DNA from: DATFXF01 sp035258565
GTDB taxonomy: Bacteria; Acidobacteriota; Terriglobia; Acidiferrales; UBA7541
NCBI GenBank assembly: GCA_035258565.1
Contig: DATFXF010000090.1
Coordinates: forward strand, 1 to 42,408
Direction: 5' to 3'
Length of the DNA: 42,408 bases
Every line of letters starts with the position of its first letter. The first letter of the stretch is position 1. The position numbers and the translations under genes are program-made. The notes beneath the pieces were generated by a model, which had not been told where the DNA came from, did not search any database, and saw nothing but the letters and a program-made list of their open reading frames with translations. This document shows, piece after piece, positions 25,206 to 33,632 of this stretch.

Positions 25206-28184
25206 ATGTCGAATCTGCTGGAAATTCACCGCGCGCCGGATCGCTACGCGCTGCTCAATGCCCAGCAGCGCGCGGCCGTGCTGCACGGCGAAGGGCCGCT
25301 GCTCGTCGTCGCGGGCGCGGGCACCGGAAAGACCCGCGTCATCACGGAGCGGATTCGCCACCTGCTCGAAACCTATCCGGACCTCGCCGGTGAAAACATC
25401 CTTGGCCTGACGTTCACCGACAAGGCTGCCGGGGAAATGAAGCATCGCGTCATCCGGGCGGTGGGCGAGCGCGGCAAAGCGGTCTGGCTCTCCACGTTTC
25501 ACTCCTTCTGCCTGAACGCCATTCTGCTGCGCCTCCGGCCGGAACTCCGCGTGCTTGAAAACGTGGATCATTGGATCCTGCTGCGCCGGAATCTGGCGCG
25601 GCTCAAGCTCGAGCACTTCCGCCGGCTGGCCGAGCCAGGCCAGTTCCTCGGTGACTTCGTGGATTTCCTCTCGCGCTGCCAGGACGAGCTCGTGACGCCG
25701 GACGATTACCAGCGCTATGCCAACCGCCTGGCGGAAGCCCACGAGCGCGAGAAGGCTTCGCTCCCGATGGAAACGCGCTGCGTGCGCGAGGAGGAGCTCG
25801 CTCGACAGCAAGAGATCGCCCGCGTCTATCGCACGAGCGAGGCCTTGCTCGGCGAAACCGGTGTCGTGACCTTCGGTCGGGCGCAGCTCGAAGCCGTGCA
25901 GGAATTAAGAAGGAACACGGCGCTGCTCGACGAGCTCCGGGACCGCTACCGCTACATTCTCGTGGACGAGTTCCAGGACACGAACATCGCGCAGATCGAG
26001 CTGCTCTGGCTGCTGGCTGGCCGACGGCGCAACATCGTTGCCGTAGGCGACGACGATCAGGCCATCTACCGCTTCCGTGGCGCTTCCTTCGGCAGCTTCA
26101 TGATCTTCCTGGACCGATTTGCGGGGGTGAAGGCATCGTCGGACGATCTCGCCTGCTCCATCCAGTCGCTGACAGAGAACTACCGCTCGACCGGGCGCAT
26201 CCTGCGCGTCGCCGGTCAGGTGATTGGGCAGAACGAAAAGTCACCTCTCCTGCCGAAAAAGCAGCTCACGGCGCAGAAGCCCGAAGGAGAGAAAGTTCGC
26301 ATCGTCGAGCTGGGCCAGGCGGAAGAGGAGGCGCAGTGGATTGCTGTGGAGCTCGAGCGGCTGCACCATGGCGGGGGCCGCTGGCGAGATTTCGCCGTGC
26401 TCTTCCGCCAGCACGTGCACCGCGACCGCCTGGTCGAAGCGCTGGCTGCGCGCCAGATTCCTTTCGTCATCAAGAATCTCACCATTCTCGGAAACACGCT
26501 TGTCCGGGACCTCCTTGCCTACCTGCGGTTGATTGCGATCCCATCGGACAACGTGGCCTGTGCCCGCGTGCTGGCGGCGGGGGGGTGGGGCCTCGAGCCG
26601 TGCGAGCTGGTGCGCCTCTCGGAGCGCGCCTCCAAGGGCCGCGGGCTTTCGCTCTGGGATGCCCTCGGGAGCGCGCAGGGCGAGCTGCTGTTCAGCACCG
26701 ACCGCAAACGGACGGACGAACTTGTGGCGCTGGTCACCCGCCTCCGCCAGCGCGCGGGGCAAATCCCGGTCGCTGAACTGCTCGACCATCTTGCCCGAGA
26801 GCTTGAATTAGCCTTGGTGGTCTCGCGCGAGGATCACGCCTATCTCGATCGCCTCGTACGCTTCGTCGAGGAATGGCAGCTCAAGAGCACAACCAAGCGA
26901 CTGGATGAGTTCGTCGAGTATCTCGACTATTTCGATCAGGCAGGCGGGGAAATCAACCTCGACGAAGAGACCCGATCGGACGCGGTGCAATTGATGACCG
27001 TGCACGCCGCCAAGGGGCTCGAGTTTGAGCATGTCTTCGTGATGCGCCTGACGCAGGGCGGCTTTCCGGCAAACGCGCGGCCGCGCGTGCTCGAGTTTCC
27101 GCCGGAACTGATGAAAGAGGAAAAACCGAAGGGCGACTTCCACATCCAGGAGGAGCGCCGGCTGTTTTATGTGGCGCTCACGCGGGCCCGCGAGCATCTG
27201 ACACTGACCACGGTCGTCAACAAGCGCTCCAAACCCTCCCTTTTCCTGGACGACATCCTGATGGATCCGAAAATTCAGAAGCGCGACATCCAGCGACTCA
27301 CCCCGATGGCGCCCGAGCCACCGCGGGCAACGCAGGTCGCCGAGGCTTCGCTGTTCGATTCTGCGCGCGAGCGCGCTCGCGTCTATTCCCAAATCGCACA
27401 CTGGGCGGCGACCTACCATCCCCCGGTGTTCGAGCCGCTCCAACTCAGCGTCTCGGCGATTGAGACCTACGACGCCTGTCCGCAAAAATATCTCTTCCGA
27501 CAAGTCTGGGGCATTCGCGGAGGGCCGCAAGCGGCCACGAGCTTCGGCAGCGTAATGCACAATACGATTCGACAGTTCATCGGCGGGCTGCGCAAGAGCC
27601 GGTCCATGCCGTTCGAGGAGGTGGAGGCCATCTTCCAGCGCGAATGGACGTCGGCGGGATTTGAGGACACCTACCAGGAGGTGGAGTACAAGAAAGACGG
27701 CCTCGAACAGCTCCGTGCGTTCCACTCAAGCGTAGTGAAATCACCGCCCGATGTGCTGGCCCAAGAGAAGTACTTCGAGCTGCCGATGGAGAATAACGTC
27801 GTCGTTACCGGCCGCATCGACCAGGTGAACCGCCTAGGAGCCAAGGAACAAGAAATCGTGGACTACAAAACCGGCAAGCCGAAGCTCGAGCCGCAGGCAA
27901 AGAAGAGCCTTCAATTGAGCCTCTACGCCCTGGCGGCGCGAGAGATGCTCGATTACAAGCCCGTGCGGCTGGTCTTCTACAACCTCCAAACCAATGCCTC
28001 GGTGGTGACCACGCGCGAGGAAAAACAGCTTGTGGAGGCACAAGAAACCGTCCAGGAAGTGGCCGCCGACATTCGCAGCGGGCAGTTCGCTCCCAAGCCC
28101 GGCTTCCTCTGCAAGAGTTGCGAGTTCCGTCCGCTCTGCCCCGCGCACGAGCAGATCGTCTCCATCCATCCTGGCAAATCGTAA
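25206..28184 (+). CDS. UvrD/Rep-type helicase fused to an Fe-S PD-(D/E)XK nuclease
   Basis: 992 residues. The N-terminal two-thirds is a superfamily 1A helicase: AGAGTGKT (36-43), DEFQDTN (from 254), GDDDQAIYRFRG, ENYRSTGRIL, LMTVHAAKGLEFEHVFV (about 599) and FYVALTRAREHLTL. The C-terminal domain from about 750 is a RecB-like nuclease: SVSAIETYDACPQKYLF, SFGSVMHNTIR, GRIDQVNR, EIVDYKTGKPK, and QLSLYALA. Cysteines C758, C969, C972 and C978 have the spacing of the Fe-S staple known from AddB and Cas4-like nucleases. It likely processes DNA ends or repair intermediates. No AddB partner is adjacent. The ATG has AGGA 9 bases upstream. Confidence 0.92.
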   Translation: MSNLLEIHRAPDRYALLNAQQRAAVLHGEGPLLVVAGAGTGKTRVITERIRHLLETYPDLAGENILGLTFTDKAAGEMKHRVIRAVGERGKAVWLSTFHSFCLNAILLRLRPELRVLENVDHWILLRRNLARLKLEHFRRLAEPGQFLGDFVDFLSRCQDELVTPDDYQRYANRLAEAHEREKASLPMETRCVREEELARQQEIARVYRTSEALLGETGVVTFGRAQLEAVQELRRNTALLDELRDRYRYILVDEFQDTNIAQIELLWLLAGRRRNIVAVGDDDQAIYRFRGASFGSFMIFLDRFAGVKASSDDLACSIQSLTENYRSTGRILRVAGQVIGQNEKSPLLPKKQLTAQKPEGEKVRIVELGQAEEEAQWIAVELERLHHGGGRWRDFAVLFRQHVHRDRLVEALAARQIPFVIKNLTILGNTLVRDLLAYLRLIAIPSDNVACARVLAAGGWGLEPCELVRLSERASKGRGLSLWDALGSAQGELLFSTDRKRTDELVALVTRLRQRAGQIPVAELLDHLARELELALVVSREDHAYLDRLVRFVEEWQLKSTTKRLDEFVEYLDYFDQAGGEINLDEETRSDAVQLMTVHAAKGLEFEHVFVMRLTQGGFPANARPRVLEFPPELMKEEKPKGDFHIQEERRLFYVALTRAREHLTLTTVVNKRSKPSLFLDDILMDPKIQKRDIQRLTPMAPEPPRATQVAEASLFDSARERARVYSQIAHWAATYHPPVFEPLQLSVSAIETYDACPQKYLFRQVWGIRGGPQAATSFGSVMHNTIRQFIGGLRKSRSMPFEEVEAIFQREWTSAGFEDTYQEVEYKKDGLEQLRAFHSSVVKSPPDVLAQEKYFELPMENNVVVTGRIDQVNRLGAKEQEIVDYKTGKPKLEPQAKKSLQLSLYALAAREMLDYKPVRLVFYNLQTNASVVTTREEKQLVEAQETVQEVAADIRSGQFAPKPGFLCKSCEFRPLCPAHEQIVSIHPGKS

Positions 28185-28278
28185 GCGACTGCTGGCCTGT
28201 GTTCGGCAAGACCGTCGGAGTGGAAGCGGGCAGTGATGCGGCAGGATTTGGGAAGAATCCGGCGAGCCATCAAAGCAA

Positions 28279-28310
28279 GCGGGGCATCCCGATTCGTCGG
28301 GACGCCCCGC
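28279..28310. terminator. Long GC-rich hairpin after the helicase gene
   Basis: GCGGGGC-A-TCCCGA pairs with TCGGGA-C-GCCCCGC around a TTCG tetraloop: 13 base pairs with one A-C mismatch on the plus strand. There is no T-run after it on the plus strand; on the minus strand TTGCTTTGATGG follows, which is mildly T-rich. Probably ends the helicase transcript or the minus-strand transcripts coming from the right. Confidence 0.5.
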
Positions 28311-28335
28311 AGTGAGCGATTCGCGTTTGCGAAGC

Positions 28336-28377
28336 TTACTTTCCCTTCTTAGGAGCCTTCCTGCCTGCCTTCTTCAT
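28336..28377 (-). CDS. Tiny lysine-rich peptide ORF (13 residues)
   Basis: Reads MKKAGRKAPKKGK then TAA. AGGAG lies about 10 bases before the ATG. More than half of the residues are K or R, the composition of short histone-H1-like or ribosome-associated basic peptides. An alternative ATG 8 bases upstream opens another frame without this pattern. The rest of the 28185-28540 gap holds only the hairpin at 28279. The expression of such a short peptide cannot be judged from sequence. Confidence 0.35.
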   Translation of the reverse strand: MKKAGRKAPKKGK

Positions 28378-28540
28378 CGCGCATATTCTCCTAGCTGGGT
28401 TCTCCCCTCGGAGATTGAGCGCAGCCCAACTCCTGGAGCCGCCGCGCTCAGTAGGTTCCTTTCTATACGAGCGTGAAACTGCCGTGTCAAGAAAAAATTA
28501 CGGGCGGGGGTCCAAAACAAAATGGAGCCCGAGCCGCTCC

Positions 28541-29545
28541 TCATGGTTTCGGCACGGTGTAATAGCCGTCGCGCGCGAGCAGCGTAAGGTTGGGTCGCTT
28601 CGCGCGAACCTCGATGGAGTGGTATTCGAGTGTGCGGTCAGTGTTCTGCGGCACATAGGCGAGCGTGTACTGGTTGCGCGCCTGCTCGGCGACCCGCGAG
28701 AAGAGACCCTCGAGCTCGCCGCGATTCGCTGCGTAGAAGACGTCGCCACCGGTTGAGTGCGCGTATTTCGAGAGCACGCCTGTGCCGCGATTCAGCACTG
28801 CGTCGCCGACCCCGATCGCGTACACGGAGATGTCCGCGGAGAGCAGGAGCCGGATGGCATCGGTGAAACTGACCGAGTTGCTGCGCGAATTATGTCCGTC
28901 CGAGACCAGGTAGATGATCTTCCGCCGGCCGCGCTCGCGATCGCGGAGTAGTTGAGCCGCGGCGAACACCGCGTCGTCAATGTTCTTCGCGTCCCGCTGT
29001 GCCAGACGCGTTTGCGCGGGCCCCGGGGCACCCGGCGCGGGCGCGGCATTGATCCGCGGGCCTGCGGTCATCGGGCCCGAGCCCTCACCGGGGAAGATCC
29101 CCTGCAAATCCACGCGCTTCAGTTCGGTGAGCAGCCGGTCGTTGTCTTCCCCGAAGTCACCGAGCTGCTCGAATAGCGCGTCAAACCGAGAGATAGCCAC
29201 CTCGTCGAAGGCGCTGAAACCGCCGGCAATGGCGGGCAAGCTTTTCGCCACCACCTCCGCCGTCTTGTGTTTCAGGCCGTTATCAAGCAACAGCACGACC
29301 GAGAGCGGAAAAGGGTCGATGGAGAACAGAGAGAGCTTCTGCTCCACCCCGTCCTCGAGCAGGCGAAAATCCTCCTGGCGAAGACCGTCCACCAGTTTGC
29401 CGGAGCGGTCCTTGACCGTGACCGGCACAACGACGAGCTCCACGGTGGTCCGGATGCGGGCGCGCGGATCTTCCTGGGAAAAGGCGACCGGGCCGGCGAG
29501 CCAGCCGGCCATCACTAGCCCTAGGATTTTTCGTGGACCAAACAT
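28541..29545 (-). CDS. Secreted VWFA-related protein with degenerate metal site
   Basis: 334 residues. A signal peptide (about 1-23) is followed by a short beta domain (TTVELVVVPVTVKDRSGKLVDGLRQEDFRLLEDG) and a von Willebrand A domain, the layout of the VWFA-related family common in Acidobacteriota (I believe TIGR03436). The metal site that should read DxSxS is LLLDNGLKHK here, so metal-dependent binding is likely lost. Other segments are typical (IIYLVSDGHNSRS, ISVYAIGVGD, TGGDVFYAA, ARNQYTLAYVP). The ATG at 29545 has GGGGAG upstream. It is divergent from the next VWFA gene across 77 bases. Confidence 0.9.
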   Translation of the reverse strand: MFGPRKILGLVMAGWLAGPVAFSQEDPRARIRTTVELVVVPVTVKDRSGKLVDGLRQEDFRLLEDGVEQKLSLFSIDPFPLSVVLLLDNGLKHKTAEVVAKSLPAIAGGFSAFDEVAISRFDALFEQLGDFGEDNDRLLTELKRVDLQGIFPGEGSGPMTAGPRINAAPAPGAPGPAQTRLAQRDAKNIDDAVFAAAQLLRDRERGRRKIIYLVSDGHNSRSNSVSFTDAIRLLLSADISVYAIGVGDAVLNRGTGVLSKYAHSTGGDVFYAANRGELEGLFSRVAEQARNQYTLAYVPQNTDRTLEYHSIEVRAKRPNLTLLARDGYYTVPKP

Positions 29546-29622
29546 CGCCGCGTCTCCCCGAACATCTTTCCAGGCCGGCCCTGCATCCAATCCATCCGAA
29601 ACCCAACCTAGGCAATTATACA

Positions 29623-30618
29623 ATGCGACCTCGAGCGCTTTGCTCGCTTCTGTCGATCAGTTTGGCCGCCATGGCGTTGCTCGGGGCGCGGTTTCTCACC
29701 GCCGCAGCTCCCGGCGAACCCGTTCCAGCCGCCGCGCAGCAAAACCAGCAACAGCCGCTGCGCGTGCAAGTCCAGCTCGTCAACCTGTTCGTCACCGTGC
29801 GCGACAAGAAGAAGCAACTCATCACCGACCTCACCCAAAACGACTTCCGCGTCTTCGAGGACGGCCAAGAACAGAAGGTCGCATTCTTTTCGCACGAGAC
29901 CTCCCTGCCGATCACGCTCGGGCTGCTGATCGATACGAGCGGCAGCGAACAACGCATGCTCCCGGCCGAGCAGGAAGCCGCTTCGCGCTTCCTCGGGCGC
30001 GTGCTGCGTAAGGGCGATCTGGCCATGGTGATGAGCTTCGACCTCGATGTGGACCTGCTCTCCGACTTCACCTCGGATCGCAGCAGGCTCGAGCGCGCCA
30101 TCCAGCGTGCCCGCATCAATGCGCCGAGTACGCCGGTCACCGTGCACGGGCCGCTACCCCAGCGCGGCTCTAAAGGCACGAATTTCTACGACGCGGTGTA
30201 CCTAGCCTGCCACGAAAAACTGGCCGGCGAGGCGGGCCGCAAGGCCATCGTAGTCTTGACGGACGCAGTGGACAATGGGAGCAAAGTCCGCCTGGAAGAT
30301 GCGCTCGAAGCGGGGCAGCGGAGCGACACCGTGGTTCACATCCTGCTCGTGTACGACCCCGCCTACGGGTCGAGCGAAGGTGTGGCCAAGAAGCTGACCG
30401 AAGAGACCGGTGGGCGGACGATCGTCGTGCACGGCGAAAAGAAACTCGAAGAGGCCTTCGACCAGATCTCCCAAGAACTTCGCAGCCAGTACACGCTCGG
30501 CTACTACCCCACCAACACCGCGCGCGACGGGCGCTTCCGCAAAATCAAGATCGAGACCACCACGCGGAAGGACTTGCAGGTGCTGGCCCGCAAGGGATAC
30601 TACGCGCCGAAGCAGTAA
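29623..30618 (+). CDS. Secreted VWFA-related protein
   Basis: 331 residues. Signal peptide (ALCSLLSISLAAMALLGARFLTAAA), a Q-rich linker, then the family N-terminal beta domain (VQLVNLFVTVRDKKKQLITDLTQNDFRVFEDGQEQKV) and a VWA domain with an intact metal motif DTSGS, followed by FYDAVYLACHEKL, AIVVLTDAVDNGS and the usual ending (QELRSQYTLGYYPTN...LARKGYY). Function is unknown; such domains usually mediate protein-protein contact. The ribosome-binding site is poor. It converges on a third VWFA gene 54 bases downstream. Confidence 0.92.
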   Translation: MRPRALCSLLSISLAAMALLGARFLTAAAPGEPVPAAAQQNQQQPLRVQVQLVNLFVTVRDKKKQLITDLTQNDFRVFEDGQEQKVAFFSHETSLPITLGLLIDTSGSEQRMLPAEQEAASRFLGRVLRKGDLAMVMSFDLDVDLLSDFTSDRSRLERAIQRARINAPSTPVTVHGPLPQRGSKGTNFYDAVYLACHEKLAGEAGRKAIVVLTDAVDNGSKVRLEDALEAGQRSDTVVHILLVYDPAYGSSEGVAKKLTEETGGRTIVVHGEKKLEEAFDQISQELRSQYTLGYYPTNTARDGRFRKIKIETTTRKDLQVLARKGYYAPKQ

Positions 30619-30672
30619 GCCACAAGACTGGCGGGTTTGATTCGCGTTAGGCCGCCGTTCTCCGCGGCGCTT

Positions 30673-31746
30673 CTATTGGCCGGGGGGTTTTTCGGTCGAT
30701 TTGACGGTTTCGGCGGTGGTGCGCGTGGCGTAATACCCCTTGCGCGCGCGGACGATGAGACCCTTGCGGCCCACCTCAATGCGGATTTTGCGGAATCTTC
30801 CGTCCGCGGTCCGGTTCGTCGGCACGTACGCAAGCGAATACTGGCTACGCAGTTCATCACCGATGTCCTGGAAGGATTGCGCCAGGTCGTCTACGCGATA
30901 GGGGAAAAAGGCGCGGCCGCCGGTCTCCTCGGCAAGCTGGTCGAGGACTTTGTCACCCTCCTCCTTATGGTACTTGCGGCTCGTGCGCTTTTGCGGATCG
31001 GTCTCTTCCGCCGCCGTCACCCATTGCGTGCTCGTGCTGATCGTGTAAATGACCACGCCGGCGCGCTCGGCCATCTCGATGGCCTCGCTCCGGGCATGAT
31101 TGCTCAGGTTATCGTCGCCGTCGCTGATCACTACGAGCACTCGGCGGACGTCCGGGCTTTCGCCCATAGGCAGCGGCGGGCTCGCCAAGCGCTTCTCGCA
31201 CGCCATGTAGATCGCGTCGTAGAGCGCCGTGCCCCCGCCAGCGCGTTGGTGGAGAATCGCATCGCGCAACCGGTCAAGATTCTCGGTGTAGTCCTGGATG
31301 ATCCCCGGTTCGTTGTCGAAGATCATCAGGAAGGCCTGGTCTTTGTGGCGGCGGATGACGTTAAAAAGAAAATCGATCGCCGCTTCCTGCTCGAACTTCA
31401 AACGGTCCCGGATGCTGTTCGAGGTGTCCAGCAACATTCCCACGCGCAGAGGCAAGTCGGTCTGGCGGCTGAAGAAGCGGATCTCCTGCGGTTGGCCGTC
31501 CTCGAAGACCTTGAAGTCCTCCTTCTGCAAATCGGTGATGAATTTCTGCCGGCGGTTCGTCACCGTGAACAGGACGTCTACCAGCCGGACTTCCCGGCGG
31601 ATAGGGGGCGCCTCGGGCTTCTGGGGCGCTGCGGCCTGCTTTGGCGAAGCGGCCGGAGCCGGCTGGTTCTGCTGCGCGCGCGGAGAGCTCCCCGGCAGCA
31701 GCGCCAGCATGGCCAGCAGGAGAGCAAGGAGGGGTAAAGGCCTCAT
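30673..31746 (-). CDS. Secreted VWFA-related protein
   Basis: 357 residues. Signal peptide (LPLLALLLAMLALLPGSSPRAQ), a proline/alanine/glutamine linker, then REVRLVDVLFTVTNRRQKFITDLQKEDFKVFEDG and a VWA domain with an intact DTSNS metal motif, ALYDAIYMACEKRL, VLVVISDGDDNLSNHARS, and the ending ELRSQYSLAYVPTN...ARKGYYATR. It starts 9 bases after the pseudouridine synthase stop but has no ribosome-binding site. A strong promoter inside the end of the upstream gene places the transcript start at about the ATG, so it may be made from a leaderless mRNA. Confidence 0.92.
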   Translation of the reverse strand: MRPLPLLALLLAMLALLPGSSPRAQQNQPAPAASPKQAAAPQKPEAPPIRREVRLVDVLFTVTNRRQKFITDLQKEDFKVFEDGQPQEIRFFSRQTDLPLRVGMLLDTSNSIRDRLKFEQEAAIDFLFNVIRRHKDQAFLMIFDNEPGIIQDYTENLDRLRDAILHQRAGGGTALYDAIYMACEKRLASPPLPMGESPDVRRVLVVISDGDDNLSNHARSEAIEMAERAGVVIYTISTSTQWVTAAEETDPQKRTSRKYHKEEGDKVLDQLAEETGGRAFFPYRVDDLAQSFQDIGDELRSQYSLAYVPTNRTADGRFRKIRIEVGRKGLIVRARKGYYATRTTAETVKSTEKPPGQ

Positions 31747-31754
31747 GGAATCAG

Positions 31755-31784
31755 ATTATAAGTACCGCTTGAAACGAGCGTCAA
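31755..31784 (-). promoter_or_regulatory. Strong promoter for a leaderless VWFA gene
   Basis: On the minus strand TTGACG (31779-31784), 18 bases, then a perfect TATAAT (31755-31760). The -10 overlaps the stop codon of the upstream gene. Only 8 bases separate it from the VWFA ATG at 31746, so transcription would begin within two or three bases of the start codon. No Shine-Dalgarno is present, which fits a leaderless message. Confidence 0.55.
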
Positions 31785-32757
31785 TCGCCGCCGGGTCGAG
31801 CCCGATGGCAGCCGCGAGCCGCTCGAGATACGCACGCAGTTCTGGCGGGAGCGGCGCCGAGACTTCGATGGGCCCCGCCCGGCACGGGTGCTCGAAGCGA
31901 ATGCGCGCAGCGTGCAGGAAGTGGCGCGCGAGCGGGGAAAGCGCCTGCCCACCCGCGCGGACCTGCCGGGGCGCGCCGTAGAGCGTATCGCCCACCACCG
32001 GATGACCCAGTGCCGAAAAATGGACGCGGATTTGATGCGTCCGTCCCGTGTGGAGTTCAACCTCCACGAGCGTGAAACCATCCAGGCGCCCAAGCACGCG
32101 CCAGTCGGTGCGCGCTTGGCGGCCTGCGTGTCGCCGCGTAGCCATGCGCGTACGCCGGCGAGGGTCGCGCGCAATCGCCAAGCTTATCGTACCGGCATCA
32201 CTTTCGAGGTTGCCGTGCACAAGTGCGAGGTAGGTCTTGGCAACACGGCGCGCGCGGAACTGCTCGGCGAGGTGCCCATGGGCTCGATCGTTTCGGGCCA
32301 CAACCAGCACCCCAGAGGTGGCGCGATCCAGCCGGTGAACGATCCCCGGTCGCAAGGCGCCTCCGACACCGGAGAGAGTAGTCAGCCGGTGCAGGAGTGC
32401 GTTCACCAGCGTGCCACTCGCCCGACCGGCACCGGCATGCACGACCATTCCGGCGGGTTTGTTGACCACCACGAGATCCTCGTCTTCATAGAGAATCTCG
32501 ATGGGGATGTCTTCGGGCACAGCCTCGAGTGGCGGGCGCGGCAGGACTTCAACTTCCACCGCCTCGCCAGGAGCCACGCGGCGCGCGCGCCGGGCCGCAC
32601 TGCCTTCCACCTGCACGCGACCTTCATCAATTAACTCCTGGATGCGCGTCCGGCTGAGCTCGGGGAGGCGCGCGGTCAGGTAGCGATCCAGGCGCTCCCC
32701 CGCTTCCTCGTTGTTCACTAGGAAGCGGTGACGTGTGGGCGTCTCGGCGGGGCACAT
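31756..32757 (-). CDS. RluA/RluD-family pseudouridine synthase
   Basis: 333 residues. An N-terminal S4 RNA-binding domain (ERLDRYLTARLPELSRTRIQELIDEGRVQVEG, about 20-60) is followed by the catalytic domain with VVNKPAGMVVHAGAG, the catalytic aspartate in HRLDRATSG, and VELHTGRTHQIRVHFSALGHPVVGDTLYG. The S4 domain and length fit RluD, which modifies 23S rRNA helix 69, but RluC-like specificity cannot be excluded. No ribosome-binding site precedes the ATG; a TAGAAT lies 13 bases before it. It follows lgt by 54 bases on the same strand. Confidence 0.92.
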   Translation of the reverse strand: MCPAETPTRHRFLVNNEEAGERLDRYLTARLPELSRTRIQELIDEGRVQVEGSAARRARRVAPGEAVEVEVLPRPPLEAVPEDIPIEILYEDEDLVVVNKPAGMVVHAGAGRASGTLVNALLHRLTTLSGVGGALRPGIVHRLDRATSGVLVVARNDRAHGHLAEQFRARRVAKTYLALVHGNLESDAGTISLAIARDPRRRTRMATRRHAGRQARTDWRVLGRLDGFTLVEVELHTGRTHQIRVHFSALGHPVVGDTLYGAPRQVRAGGQALSPLARHFLHAARIRFEHPCRAGPIEVSAPLPPELRAYLERLAAAIGLDPAAIDARFKRYL

Positions 32758-32811
32758 GGCCAGACTGTCATTCTAAGGGATTCTCGGTTCGGTGCCGAAT
32801 GTCGATAAGGA

Positions 32812-33630
32812 TCAGTGGCGAGCCTGTTCAGCGGGCACTGCGGCCTGCCTTCTGCATTCGAGCAGGAGCCAGCCACCGGCCACGATGAGCACCACGCTGA
32901 CCACCTGCATCAAGGAGAACGCGCCGCCGGCGAGCATCGTGCGGTCCGGGTCGCCGCGGAAGAACTCGATCGTGCCGCGGGTCAAGCCATAGAGCACCGC
33001 ATAGGCGCCAAAAAGTTCACCGGGCATTCGCTCGGCTGTGCGCTGCGGCCGAGCAAGAAACAGCAGCACCCCGAAGATCGTGAACTCCGCCAGCGATTCG
33101 TAGAGTTGCGTGGGATGGAGCGGAATTCCGAGCGGGGTTCCCACGAGTTCGTGGGCGTACGTGTCAGTGAAGGTTGCCCCCCAAGGCAGTTGAGTGGGCT
33201 TCCCGTAGCAGCAGCCCGCCGCAAAGCAGCCCAGCCGGCCAACCGCGTGGCCTAGCGCCAGGGGCGCCGCATAGACATCGGCCAGCGGAAGAAAGTGCAT
33301 CCCGAAGCGGCGCGCGTAGAGGATCGCCACCAGAATGGCGGTGAGAAAACCCCCGTAGTACGTGCCTCCCGATAGGAGCGTGCCCATGCTGAAGATTTCT
33401 CGGGGATGGCGGAAGTAATACTCCCAATCCGCGGCGACCAGCCACAGCTTCGACCCCACCAGCGCCGCAAGCACCATGTAAACCCCCAGGTTCCCAACAC
33501 GCTCGGGGTCAAGTCCGGCCCCTCGGGCCTGGCGTCGCGCCAACCACAGGCCAAGCAACACGCCGCTGGCGACCAGCAAGCCATACGTGTGAAGCGTCAC
33601 TGGGCCAATGTGAAACAGAATTGGGTGCAT
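32812..33630 (-). CDS. lgt: Prolipoprotein diacylglyceryl transferase
   Basis: 272 residues, an inner-membrane protein with about seven helices. It transfers diacylglycerol from phosphatidylglycerol to the lipobox cysteine of prolipoproteins, the first step of lipoprotein maturation. The Lgt signature is seen as HAVGRLGCFAAGCCYGKP, together with HPTQLYESL, GGTYYGGF and TRGTIEFFRGD. It starts 2 bases after the lspA stop, so the two genes for successive lipoprotein steps are surely co-transcribed. Confidence 0.96.
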   Translation of the reverse strand: MHPILFHIGPVTLHTYGLLVASGVLLGLWLARRQARGAGLDPERVGNLGVYMVLAALVGSKLWLVAADWEYYFRHPREIFSMGTLLSGGTYYGGFLTAILVAILYARRFGMHFLPLADVYAAPLALGHAVGRLGCFAAGCCYGKPTQLPWGATFTDTYAHELVGTPLGIPLHPTQLYESLAEFTIFGVLLFLARPQRTAERMPGELFGAYAVLYGLTRGTIEFFRGDPDRTMLAGGAFSLMQVVSVVLIVAGGWLLLECRRQAAVPAEQARH

Positions 33631-33632
33631 GA

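Noticed and set aside
30637..31737. 366-residue plus-strand open frame
   Set aside because: Antisense to the third VWFA gene; no family features.
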